DNA of 64,000 bases from NCBI RefSeq assembly GCF_006442815.1, contig NZ_VFVL01000002.1:310001-374000 (forward strand), read 5' to 3'. The position numbers were made by a program, and so were the translations under genes. The notes under the pieces were generated by a model. It did no database searches. It was not told where the DNA came from and saw only the letters and a program-made list of their open reading frames with translations. Positions 29,389 through 37,521 of the stretch are shown here, piece by piece (the stretch's first letter is position 1; every line of letters begins with the position of its first letter). The stretch comes from Mesorhizobium sp. B2-4-3 (GTDB taxonomy: Bacteria; Pseudomonadota; Alphaproteobacteria; Rhizobiales; Rhizobiaceae).

Positions 29389-30135
29389 CTAATAGGTGGC
29401 GCGACCGCCTGACAGATCGAAGACCGAAGCGGTGGTAAAACTGTTTTCCTTCGAGACCAGCCAGGCGACCATGTTTGCCGCCTCGTCCACTTCCAGGAAC
29501 CGCGCGCGCGGGATCTTCGACAGCATGTAGTCGATATGCTCCTGCTTCATCTGGTCGAAGATCGGCGTGCGCGCCGCCGCCGGCGTGATGCAGTTGACCG
29601 CTATGTCGTAGCCGGCAAGCTCCTTGCCCAGCGACTTGGTCAGCCCGATGACGCCTGCCTTGGATGCCGAGTAGGCCGAAGCGTTGGGATTGCCTTCTTT
29701 GCCGGCGATCGAGGCGATGTTGACGATGCGGCCGTAATTGCGCGCCTTCATGGCGGGCACGACGGCGCGGTTCACATGAAAGGTTCCGTTGAGATTGATA
29801 TCGATGACGCGCCGCCAGGCGTCGAGTGGATACTCGTCGAGCGTATGATTGGGTCCGGCGATCCCCGCCGAGTTAACCAGGATCGAAACGCCCCCGATTT
29901 CACTTTCAGTGCGGGCGTGCGCGGCAAGCACCTCCTCGTGATCGGTAATGTCCACCACGACGGCCCTGGCTGCATCCCCGAGCGCGTCAACCGCTGCTTC
30001 CAGCCCTGCCTGGTTCATGTCCCACAGGCTCACCTTTGCGCCGGATGCGATCATCCGCCTGGCAAAGGCCAGACCCAACCCCTGCGCTCCGCCGGTCACG
30101 ACGGCAACCTGTCCTTCAAGATCTATTCTGTTCAT
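29389..30135 (-). CDS. SDR family oxidoreductase, last gene of the coupled operon
   Basis: A short-chain dehydrogenase of 248 residues with TGGAQGLG at 14-21, NSAG near 88-91, Ser near 142 and Y155-x3-K159. The ATG at 30135 makes a four-base ATGA overlap with the preceding SDR's stop, which decides the start over a longer frame. It is the distal gene of an eight-gene operon headed by a FadR-type regulator. The substrate is probably a sugar acid or polyol intermediate. Confidence 0.85.
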   Translation of the reverse strand: MNRIDLEGQVAVVTGGAQGLGLAFARRMIASGAKVSLWDMNQAGLEAAVDALGDAARAVVVDITDHEEVLAAHARTESEIGGVSILVNSAGIAGPNHTLDEYPLDAWRRVIDINLNGTFHVNRAVVPAMKARNYGRIVNIASIAGKEGNPNASAYSASKAGVIGLTKSLGKELAGYDIAVNCITPAAARTPIFDQMKQEHIDYMLSKIPRARFLEVDEAANMVAWLVSKENSFTTASVFDLSGGRATY

Positions 30136-30917
30136 TCCGTTCCATTCCTGGCGGTATTTGATAGGTCCGCAGCGACACGCTCTTGCAGTCCTGCTTGCCG
30201 TACGTCGATGTAGTCGCCGGCAAGGTCGTCGGCCAAACCGGTTGCGATCCAAGCAATGGTTTGCGCCGCACGCTCTGGGGGATCTAGGTTTTCGCGAGGA
30301 ATGTCAGAGATTGCATTGATCTTCGCGTCGCGGATGGCGGCCTGCATGCCGGTGTCGACGAGCCCTGGCGCGAGCGCGAATCCGCGAATACCGGCGGCTT
30401 GGCCTTCGAGCGCGATCGACTTGGTCAACATCAACAAGGCCGCCTTGGAAGCGCAGTAGGAGGCCCAGCCGGACATGGCGCGGGTTGCCGCGCCACTGAT
30501 TATATTCACGATACGGCCACCGCCGAAGTGGGGCCAGAGCGCCGCGGTCAGAGCGGCCGGGCCGCTGACATTGAGGGTCAGCGCGGCGTCGAAAGCCCCG
30601 GCGTCAAGCTCGGCCAGGCGCGCCATCGGCGCAATGGTCGCGGCGTTGTTGACCAAAATGTCGATCTGCCCGTGCAGTTTGAGTGCCTCGGCGACCCGAT
30701 GTGGGATCGTATCCAGATCGGCGACGTCGAGCATGAAATCCGACGCCACGCCGCCGTTCGCCGTCACCGCATCGACGACAGCGCCACAATCTCCGGCGTG
30801 GCGCCCGGAGGCGATGACGGTGGCGCCAAGCTTCGCGAGCGCGACCACTGTCGCAGCGCCAAGTCCCGTTCGCGCGCCGGTGACGAGCGCTACTTTGCCA
30901 TCCAGCAAACGGGTCAT
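30132..30917 (-). CDS. SDR family oxidoreductase
   Basis: A short-chain dehydrogenase of 261 residues with TGARTGLG at 13-20, NNAA (in place of NNAG) at 90-93, a serine pair region NIISGAA near 138-144 and Y154-x3-K158. It overlaps both neighbours by four bases. The C-terminus (DDLAGDYIDVRQAGLQERVAADLSNTARNGTE) lacks the usual VDGG ending and is extended, unlike its two sister SDRs. It may therefore bind substrate or oligomerise differently. Confidence 0.83.
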   Translation of the reverse strand: MTRLLDGKVALVTGARTGLGAATVVALAKLGATVIASGRHAGDCGAVVDAVTANGGVASDFMLDVADLDTIPHRVAEALKLHGQIDILVNNAATIAPMARLAELDAGAFDAALTLNVSGPAALTAALWPHFGGGRIVNIISGAATRAMSGWASYCASKAALLMLTKSIALEGQAAGIRGFALAPGLVDTGMQAAIRDAKINAISDIPRENLDPPERAAQTIAWIATGLADDLAGDYIDVRQAGLQERVAADLSNTARNGTE

Positions 30918-31726
30918 TTCGACGGCCCTCGCAAGCCGGCTTCGCGCACCGCCTCACTGGCGGGGGTCGCGGCATAGGCCTGGAAGCCGCCGGTGATGTT
31001 GATCAGCTCGCCGGTGACGAAGCTAGCGTCCGGCCCCATCAGCCACGCCACCGCGCCGGCCACGTCCTCCGGCTTGCACCAGCGGTGCAGTGGGATGGTC
31101 GCGACCACATCCGCCTCGAAATTCTCCCAGCTTTTGCCGAGCTTGTCGGCTTTCTGCCGGAACAGCGCTTCCATGCCGGTTCCCGGCCCGACATGCCCCG
31201 GCGCGACCGCATTGACGCGAACGCCGCTGGAAGCCATCTCGATGGCGAGACACTGGGTCAGCCCCCAGATCGCGTTCTTCGACGCAATGTAGGCCGACGA
31301 GAACGGATTGCCGAAGCCGAGCTTGGTGGCGATGTTGACGATCTGGCCAGCTTTTTGCGCCGCCATGACGCGAGCGGCCTCGCGGCACATCAGGAAGGTG
31401 CCGCGGCTGTTGATGCGGAAGATCCGGTCCCAGTCGTCGACGGCTGTCTCGACGACCAGGGCCTGCATGTGGACACCGGCATTGTTGACCAGGCCGAAGA
31501 GCCCGCCATGCCGGCCGGCGGCGGCCCTCACGCCCGCTACCACCGAAGCCTCGTCGCCGATGTCGATGACTTCGAAATCGCAGCCGATGGCTTTTGCGAC
31601 CGCTTCCGCGGCAGTGCCGTCACGGTCGGCGATGATGACACGATAACCGTCGAGGGAGAGCCGCGCCGCGATGGCACGGCCGATGCCGCCGGCCCCGCCG
31701 GTGACGATGATGGCACCCGAACTCAT
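30914..31726 (-). CDS. SDR family oxidoreductase with Thr near the catalytic Ser position
   Basis: A short-chain dehydrogenase of 270 residues with TGGAGGIG at 9-16, NNAG at 81-84 and Y146-x3-K150. The segment that normally reads NIAS reads NIATKLG, so the catalytic serine appears to be Thr134. The C-terminus has a 20-residue tail (YAATPASEAVREAGLRGPSK) after the usual glycine motif. It overlaps the neighbouring genes by four bases on each side. It is probably still active, since Thr can replace Ser in some SDRs. Confidence 0.83.
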   Translation of the reverse strand: MSSGAIIVTGGAGGIGRAIAARLSLDGYRVIIADRDGTAAEAVAKAIGCDFEVIDIGDEASVVAGVRAAAGRHGGLFGLVNNAGVHMQALVVETAVDDWDRIFRINSRGTFLMCREAARVMAAQKAGQIVNIATKLGFGNPFSSAYIASKNAIWGLTQCLAIEMASSGVRVNAVAPGHVGPGTGMEALFRQKADKLGKSWENFEADVVATIPLHRWCKPEDVAGAVAWLMGPDASFVTGELINITGGFQAYAATPASEAVREAGLRGPSK

Positions 31727-32541
31727 GCGGCACTCCAGGCACGAAACAGATCGCGCATCTTTACGGTTTCCGTCAAAACATCGTCATGCAAGGTATCGAA
31801 ATAGCCCTGGTGCACATATTCGCAAGCCAGCCAGCCGCCGAAACCGGCATCGCGAAAAGTCGAGAACATCGCCGGGAAGTTGAGCGTTCCTTCCTCGAGC
31901 TTGGTCTGCAGCGCGCCAGGGCGCGCCTGGCGCAGATGCGCGTGCCCGAACCATGGCGCAAGCGCGTCGATCTCTTCTTGCCGGTAGCCGGAAACGGCGA
32001 AATGCGCGTAGTCGATGGCGAGCTTCACGCCCGCCGCCCGTTCGCACAGTTCGGCTGTAATCGACGGGCTCTCGAGATAGGAGTGGACATGTGGCTCGAC
32101 GCAGACGCTCACCCCGGTCGGCGCCGCGGCATCGAGCAGAGGCTTCAGCGATTCCACCGTTTCCGCGAGCGCCTGTTTGCGGCTTTGCGCGCCGTTGATG
32201 ACGCCAGGCAGGATGAACACCGTGGGCGACCCGACCGCGACGCAGAATTTCAGCGCCTGTTGGAAGTCGGCGAGGTTTTCCCGGCGATGCGCGGGACTGG
32301 CGAGGTTTCGCCCCGCGACGGAATTGCCGAAGAGGTGGTAGAGGTTCGACACGGCGACCGGCGAGGCTTTGCGGATCTCTTCGCCATAAGCCTCCGGTTT
32401 CTTGAGCAACCGTGCCTTGTCGAGCGCCGAGCGATAGAAATAGCCAACATCGATGGCTTCGATGCCAAGCACCTTGGCAAGCCCGCCGACTTCGTCGAGC
32501 GTGAGCTGCGGAAACGACCAGCTGGTAACACTGAGCCTCAT
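31723..32541 (-). CDS. Sugar phosphate isomerase/epimerase family TIM barrel
   Basis: A xylose-isomerase-like TIM-barrel protein of 272 residues with metal-site strands VCVEPHVHSYL, AIDYAHF, GHAHLRQARPG and LACEYVHQ. It overlaps the oxidoreductase gene before it and the SDR after it by four bases each. The family interconverts keto and aldo sugars or epimerises cyclitols. It likely supplies the isomerase step of this operon's pathway. Confidence 0.83.
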   Translation of the reverse strand: MRLSVTSWSFPQLTLDEVGGLAKVLGIEAIDVGYFYRSALDKARLLKKPEAYGEEIRKASPVAVSNLYHLFGNSVAGRNLASPAHRRENLADFQQALKFCVAVGSPTVFILPGVINGAQSRKQALAETVESLKPLLDAAAPTGVSVCVEPHVHSYLESPSITAELCERAAGVKLAIDYAHFAVSGYRQEEIDALAPWFGHAHLRQARPGALQTKLEEGTLNFPAMFSTFRDAGFGGWLACEYVHQGYFDTLHDDVLTETVKMRDLFRAWSAA

Positions 32542-33581
32542 TCTACCTCCTCCATCCGGCCGCTGCGCGCCGAACGGTACATCGCGTGGAGCAGCACGGC
32601 CGAGCGCATTCCGACGATGCCGTCGGCCGGGTTTGCCGCCTCGACGCCCCGGCAGAGATCGACCAGAAGGCTGACCGGCGCCACCACCTCATAGTCGCCC
32701 GCGTTCGCGCCGAGGTCGGCGATATGGGACTTGCCGTCGTGCCTTATGGCTTCGATACGGGCACGTTCGATGTCGAACAAAAGCATGCCCTCGGTGCCGA
32801 AAATGCGGATGTCGATCTGATAGCCGCGCGATTTTGGTACTGTCGCGGCGCCGGAGAGCGCCATCGTCGCGCCGTTCGAAAACTCGACCACCGCCGCGTC
32901 GTAATAGTCGACGCTGGCTGGCGACAGACCCGTCTTGGCAAAGACCCGGACAGGATCGAGGTCGACCATGCGAAACAGGGCGCCGAGCCCATGCGTCAGC
33001 TGGCCCCAGCCATAGCCGCCCGACTTCTTCGGGTCGGCCCAGGTGGAGACGGGCGGGCGGAACAGGTGATCCTTGGTCTCGATCATCGGTTCGCCGCCGA
33101 ACAGATCGGCCAGCGCCGAGGCCATCTGTGCCACAACGTGCCGGACCTCGCCGATCCATCCGTCGCGGATGAGGCGATGGGCCTCTTCGACGATAGGTTT
33201 GAAGTTCCAGCCGTAAGGCAGAATAATCTCGGCGCCGTTCGCTGTCGCCAGGGCGACCAGCGCCCGTGCGTCCGAGGCCGAGGTTGCCATCGGTTTTTCG
33301 ATGAGCGTATGCAGGCCCTTGGCGAGCGCGAGCCGGGCATGCTCGGCGTGCAGAGTATGCGGCGACGCCACCACGACGCCGTGCAGCTTTTCCTCCGCCA
33401 GCATCTCTGCGGCATCGAAATAAGGTTTTACGCCGGGAAACGTCGCCAGCAGTTTGTCCATGCCGTCGGGGTCGGGCCGGTTGACCGCGACGATGCCGAC
33501 ATGTGGATTGTCGCGCAGCGCCGGGATGTGGCCGAGCGCCGCCCACCAGCCGGCGCCGATGACACCGATGTTGATCTTCAC
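32538..33581 (-). CDS. Gfo/Idh/MocA family oxidoreductase
   Basis: A NAD(P)-dependent sugar or cyclitol dehydrogenase of 347 residues. The Rossmann motif GVIGAGWW is at 6-13 and the family-defining EKP at 95-97, followed by the C-terminal alpha/beta domain. The GTG start at 33581 is chosen because GGGAGG lies seven bases upstream and because GTG forms a four-base GTGA overlap with the previous stop. It is part of the coupled eight-gene operon. Confidence 0.86.
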   Translation of the reverse strand: MKINIGVIGAGWWAALGHIPALRDNPHVGIVAVNRPDPDGMDKLLATFPGVKPYFDAAEMLAEEKLHGVVVASPHTLHAEHARLALAKGLHTLIEKPMATSASDARALVALATANGAEIILPYGWNFKPIVEEAHRLIRDGWIGEVRHVVAQMASALADLFGGEPMIETKDHLFRPPVSTWADPKKSGGYGWGQLTHGLGALFRMVDLDPVRVFAKTGLSPASVDYYDAAVVEFSNGATMALSGAATVPKSRGYQIDIRIFGTEGMLLFDIERARIEAIRHDGKSHIADLGANAGDYEVVAPVSLLVDLCRGVEAANPADGIVGMRSAVLLHAMYRSARSGRMEEVE

Positions 33582-34558
33582 CGGTTGCCTCCCTTGGCCG
33601 CGATCGATCCGGGCACCGGTTTTCGCAGCGGCCGGCCCGCCAGATGCGCCGCGATATCGTCGGCCACCAATTGCTGCAACCGGGTGATCGCTTGCCCGGA
33701 ATACCACGCCGCGTGCGGGGTCAGGATCAGATTGGGCGCGTCGCGAAGCGGCGAGTCCAACGGCAACGGCTCGGTGACGAAGACATCGAGTGCTGCGCCT
33801 GCAATACGGCCGGCCTTCAGCGCTGCCGCCAGCGCGGCTTCGTCGACGAGCGTGCCGCGTGCCGTGTTGACGATCACGGCGTTCGGCTTCATGCGGGCAA
33901 GCCGCTCGGCATTGACGAAGCCGATGGTTTGCGGCGTTGCCGGTGCGTGCAGGCTGAGCACGTCTGCCTGCTCCACCAATTCGTTTGCCGAAACGCGCTC
34001 GACGCCGAGTGAGCCAGCCATGTCCTGGTCCAGTATCGGATCGGCCACGATGAAGCGAAATCCGGAAGGCGCCAGCCGCTTCAGCACGGCACGGCCGATA
34101 TGGCCAAGGCCGAGGAAGCCGATCGTCGTTTCGCAATAGGCGGGCAGGGGCGCCGCAACCTTGACCGCCGCCCATTCGTCGCGCCGCACGCTTGAGTCCA
34201 GCTGCCGCAGTTTGCGCAATTGCGCCAGGATGAGCGCGGTGGTGTGGTCCGCTACCTCATCGAGGCAGTAGTCGGGCACATAGCCCGCCGGCATGGCGCG
34301 GTCGTTGGCGGCTTCGATGTCGATGTTGTCGAAGCCGATGCCGTAGCGGATCACCGCGGCACCCGGCGCCAGCGCGTCGATCGCCTTGCGACCGAGCGGC
34401 GCGAACTGCACCACCGCGACATCGGCACCCCTGACTGCTTCGACCACATCGTCGGCGGTCTTGCATTGGAAAGCATAAAATTCCGCGCCGCTGGCCCTGG
34501 CGGCGTCGGCTTCCGCGTCGAGCGCCGGGAATGTGTAGTCGGTCACCACGACGCGCAT
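33578..34558 (-). CDS. D-isomer-specific 2-hydroxyacid dehydrogenase
   Basis: A NAD-dependent dehydrogenase of 326 residues. The nucleotide loop GLGHIG is at 150-155, and the catalytic set R234 (NTARG), E263 and H282 (LTPHAAWYS) is complete. It reduces 2-keto acids or oxidises D-2-hydroxy acids. ATG 34558 overlaps the stop of the upstream gene by one base (TGATG). A hydroxyacid enzyme beside a decarboxylase-fold protein suggests sugar-acid intermediates. Confidence 0.88.
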   Translation of the reverse strand: MRVVVTDYTFPALDAEADAARASGAEFYAFQCKTADDVVEAVRGADVAVVQFAPLGRKAIDALAPGAAVIRYGIGFDNIDIEAANDRAMPAGYVPDYCLDEVADHTTALILAQLRKLRQLDSSVRRDEWAAVKVAAPLPAYCETTIGFLGLGHIGRAVLKRLAPSGFRFIVADPILDQDMAGSLGVERVSANELVEQADVLSLHAPATPQTIGFVNAERLARMKPNAVIVNTARGTLVDEAALAAALKAGRIAGAALDVFVTEPLPLDSPLRDAPNLILTPHAAWYSGQAITRLQQLVADDIAAHLAGRPLRKPVPGSIAAKGGNR

Positions 34559-35340
34559 CAGGCACCCGCTTCGAGATAATCGTGGACGATCTCGCCTGGC
34601 ACTAGCGTGAGGTCGGCGCGCCAGTGGAAGGCTTCGATGGGTTCGATCACCGGCAGCCGGAACACGGGAGCCTGGGCGTTGGGCCTGAGCTCCACGGTCG
34701 CTGGCCCGCGCCAGCATTCGTGCACCACCACGTCGGTGAGCTTGCGCGACGTGATCTGCCGGATCGCCGGCGTGCCGTCGATCTGGTCGATCGCCTTGAG
34801 GTTCAGGTTGGTGCTGAAGTCGAAATACCGGCGCATCTCGGTGGGGTCGGCCGGTCTCTGTTTGTAAGGTGTGGTCACCGTGATGATGTCGATGCCGTTG
34901 CGCTCGACGCCGCCAACCACCAGGTCGCCGCGGAAATCGAAGAAGGGACTGGCGAGTTTCTTGGGCTGCCCGTGCACTTCGCGCCCGTGTGCGACGCCGC
35001 CATCCGAGGCAAGAAACAGATATGGCGAATAGGCGCCGCTTCTGCCGTTCGGCAGCTTCGCGCCGAACATGACGTTGGCTTCGTCGTAGGGGCCGAGCCA
35101 ACTCGTGTCATTCATCCGGTAGATGTGGACGCAGACGATGTCGCCAACGGCTTCCACCGGTGGCGGCGCGAGGAAGCGCATTGCCGAGGGATCGGTGCGC
35201 CAGAACACCGTCAGGATTTCCGCGTTGCGGAAGGCGAACGGGAATGACGGGATGAAGGGCGCGTCCCATGGCGTGGAGAATCCGCCCTTCCTGATGTCCG
35301 CCTCGGTGACTTTCGAGAGTCCCCAGCGCCGCTCGGTCAT
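34558..35340 (-). CDS. Acetoacetate decarboxylase (ADC) family protein
   Basis: A 260-residue protein of the acetoacetate decarboxylase superfamily. It keeps the Schiff-base region HGQPKKLA, with K127-K128 matching the catalytic lysine pair of Clostridium ADC. Superfamily members decarboxylate beta-keto acids or act as aldolase-dehydratases. It lies between the regulator (four-base overlap) and the hydroxyacid dehydrogenase (one-base overlap). A beta-keto sugar acid is a plausible substrate, by inference only. Confidence 0.85.
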   Translation of the reverse strand: MTERRWGLSKVTEADIRKGGFSTPWDAPFIPSFPFAFRNAEILTVFWRTDPSAMRFLAPPPVEAVGDIVCVHIYRMNDTSWLGPYDEANVMFGAKLPNGRSGAYSPYLFLASDGGVAHGREVHGQPKKLASPFFDFRGDLVVGGVERNGIDIITVTTPYKQRPADPTEMRRYFDFSTNLNLKAIDQIDGTPAIRQITSRKLTDVVVHECWRGPATVELRPNAQAPVFRLPVIEPIEAFHWRADLTLVPGEIVHDYLEAGA

Positions 35341-36059
35341 TGTTTTGCCCTCACCGAAGCCTGGGTGGATTGCAGCACGTGGTCCATATGCGTGACCATC
35401 GCAGCACGGGCGGCCGTTGCGTTGCGCATCCGCACCGCCGCCACGATCGCCTTGTGGTCGTCGATCGAGGTGGAAATGACATTGGCTGTCTCGGACGCGA
35501 TCTTACGGAATTCCTGGCCAAGCACGTTGAGGCTTTGGGCGGCACGGGCCAGGAATTCGTTGCCGGCAAGCTCACCAAGCCGGCGATGGAACGCGGTGTC
35601 GAGATCACGGTACGTCGCCGGATCCTCCTTGGCGCTCGCCTGTCTCTCGATCAGGGTCTCGAGTTCGTCGAACGCCTCCTCATCGCCGCGCTCGGCCGCA
35701 AGCGCGGCGATCTCGCCCTCGACCAGGCTACGCGCTTCGTAGAGTTTTTCCACTTCTGTGGCGCGCAGCGTCAGGAAGAAAGTCAGCGGTGCGAGCAGGT
35801 CGGCGGCCTCGAGTTGCGAGACAAACACGCCGCCACCATGGCGAACCTCGATGACGCCGAGCACGGCCAGCGCGCGCATCGCTTCACGCAGCGTCGGCCG
35901 CGACACGTTGAAGGTTTCGGCCAGCTTGCGCTCCGCTGGCAACTGGTCGCCCGGTTTCAGATTGCCGGCCGTCACCATGCCCAGGATGCGGGCAACGAGC
36001 AGTTCCGTAAGGCCTGCCCGCTTCAGCGGCATCTCATGGCTGAAGTCGCTTACCGCCAC
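35337..36059 (-). CDS. GntR family regulator, FadR/FCD subfamily
   Basis: A regulator of 240 residues. The winged HTH (LPAERKLAETFNVSRPTLREAMRAL, about 41-65) is followed by a C-terminal FCD ligand domain with the metal-binding pattern (DLDTAFHRRLGELAGN, later DDHKAIVAAV and THMDH). The GTG start at 36059 is preferred because a strong GGAGGA lies just upstream; an ATG ten codons later is the alternative. It is the first gene of the coupled operon and divergent from the enolase-superfamily gene. A palindromic operator lies 45 bp upstream. Confidence 0.9.
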   Translation of the reverse strand: MAVSDFSHEMPLKRAGLTELLVARILGMVTAGNLKPGDQLPAERKLAETFNVSRPTLREAMRALAVLGVIEVRHGGGVFVSQLEAADLLAPLTFFLTLRATEVEKLYEARSLVEGEIAALAAERGDEEAFDELETLIERQASAKEDPATYRDLDTAFHRRLGELAGNEFLARAAQSLNVLGQEFRKIASETANVISTSIDDHKAIVAAVRMRNATAARAAMVTHMDHVLQSTQASVRAKQ

Positions 36060-36103
36060 GTGTCCTCCTCCGCCACCCGCCCGATCTTCCAACGAAAATG
36101 GCC

Positions 36104-36120
36104 AAGTGGCCTGACCACTT
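36104..36120. promoter_or_regulatory. FadR-type operator palindrome between divergent genes
   Basis: AAGTGG-CCTGA-CCACTT, a perfect 6-bp dyad whose core reads TGGTCAGGCCA on the other strand, matching the TNGTnnnACNA pattern bound by FCD-class GntR regulators. It lies in the 141-bp gap between the GntR gene and the divergent dehydratase gene, well placed for control of both. A related core lies at 37400-37434. Confidence 0.6.
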
Positions 36121-36200
36121 CTTGACGTAACAGCCCAGCCGGTGTTAGTCAACGTTGCAACGAGGGCATCGGCGGCGCTCATTGCTGGAGGAAGTTTTCC

Positions 36201-37328
36201 ATGCGGCTCGGTCCGATCCGAACCTATGTCATCCGTTATTCCGACACCAATGATCACGGCAATTGGCGGCAGACCGTGCTGGTGCGTGTGGAAACCACGG
36301 ATGGAGCCGTTGGCTGGGGCGAAGGCATCGCCATGTGGCCGGAGGCATGCTGGGCAACCAAGCTGTTGATCGACGGCGGCTTTGGCCCGCTGCTGCAGCA
36401 GGCCGGCGAACTCACCATCGAGGAAGCCTGGACCATGATGCGCAAGCATGCGTGGTGGTACGGCGAGGGAGGGATCGCCTGCTTTGCCTATTCCGCGCTC
36501 GACATGGCGCTGTGGGACATCCAGGGCAAGATCGAAGGCAAGCCGGTTTACGACCTGCTCGGAGGCAAGAAGCACGACAGCCTCCCAGCCTATGCCTGCA
36601 ATCACGTCAACAAGGCAACGCGCGCCTTGAACGTCGCCGAAGTGGTCAGCTTCAAGGAACAGGGTTTTTCCGGCTGCAAGCTCGGTTTTGCCAAGCGCGG
36701 CCTTTCCGATATCGGCAGGGATCCGGACAATGATGTTGCCTTTGTCGCCGCCTTGCGTGCCGCTCTTGGCGACAAATTCGACATCGTCGTCGATGCGGGC
36801 AACGGTGTGAATTGGGATCGCGACACCGGCATCCGGACGGTTCGCCGCATGGCGGAGCACGATATCGGCTGGATCGAGGAGCCGTTCTACCCAACCAGGA
36901 TCGAGGATTATCGCGCCCTGAAGAATGCTCTGCCCCTGCTGCCGATCGGCACCGGCGAGCGCGAGTTCACCGTGTCGGGCTACAAGCGGCTGATCGAGAC
37001 CGGCACGGTAGACATTGTGGGCGTCGATCCGGCGCGCTCGGAAGGCATTACCGGGTTCCGCAAGATCGACGATTTGTGTGGCGCGGCGGGCGTCACCATC
37101 AACGCTCATGCCTGGAGCACGGCGATCCTCACGGCGGCAAGCCTGCATCTGTCGATCGCCTCGCCGAACGCCCGGCTGATCGAACTGAAGCCGTTCCGGG
37201 TTTCGGTCCAGACCGAACTGGTCGACAAGCCAATCTGGCATGAGGACGGCGTGGTGCAGGCGCCTGGTGGCCCCGGCCTCGGCATCGAGGTCGACGAGAA
37301 AATGGTGGAGAGGCTGGTCCTGCGCTAA
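36201..37328 (+). CDS. Enolase superfamily protein, mandelate racemase/muconate lactonizing type
   Basis: A 375-residue predicted sugar-acid dehydratase. Metal ligands D198 (VVDAGNG), E226 (IEEPFYP) and E253 (GTGERE), the His-Asp dyad H303/D276 and the second-strand K160 (GCKLG) are all visible, so both acid-base sides are intact. It abstracts the proton alpha to a carboxylate. It is divergent from the GntR-led operon and probably shares its regulator. It is not the L-rhamnonate dehydratase at 43198, which is a separate, differently built enzyme. Confidence 0.88.
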   Translation: MRLGPIRTYVIRYSDTNDHGNWRQTVLVRVETTDGAVGWGEGIAMWPEACWATKLLIDGGFGPLLQQAGELTIEEAWTMMRKHAWWYGEGGIACFAYSALDMALWDIQGKIEGKPVYDLLGGKKHDSLPAYACNHVNKATRALNVAEVVSFKEQGFSGCKLGFAKRGLSDIGRDPDNDVAFVAALRAALGDKFDIVVDAGNGVNWDRDTGIRTVRRMAEHDIGWIEEPFYPTRIEDYRALKNALPLLPIGTGEREFTVSGYKRLIETGTVDIVGVDPARSEGITGFRKIDDLCGAAGVTINAHAWSTAILTAASLHLSIASPNARLIELKPFRVSVQTELVDKPIWHEDGVVQAPGGPGLGIEVDEKMVERLVLR

Positions 37329-37399
37329 CACACCAGCCTCAGCTCCACATCGAACTGCCGTGAGCGCCAAGAACGCCTCCCTCGAATTTCAAACGGCTA

Positions 37400-37434
37400 T
37401 CACTTCGCAACTTGACTGACAAGTTGCGAAGTGA
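37400..37434. promoter_or_regulatory. Long perfect palindrome upstream of the CUT2 binding-protein gene
   Basis: A 15-bp perfect arm (TCACTTCGCAACTTG) with a five-base ACTGA spacer and its exact inverse. The central TTGACTGACAA reads TTGTCAGTCAA on the other strand, matching the FadR-class core seen at 36104. It lies 71 nt after the dehydratase stop and 88 nt before the binding-protein ATG, so it may be an operator, a terminator, or both. Confidence 0.6.
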
Positions 37435-37521
37435 CATTTTGCCTTCACCGTGAGAGCGCCGGCAGAGGAGCTGTCCGGCAAACAACGGGCGGCGGTTGCC
37501 GCATTTGGGAGGATTATCGAT

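Noticed and set aside
36060..37370. A long N-terminal extension of the GntR regulator through the dehydratase gene
   Set aside because: It is the antisense of the enolase-superfamily gene; the GTG at 36059 has a strong ribosome site and a normal GntR beginning.
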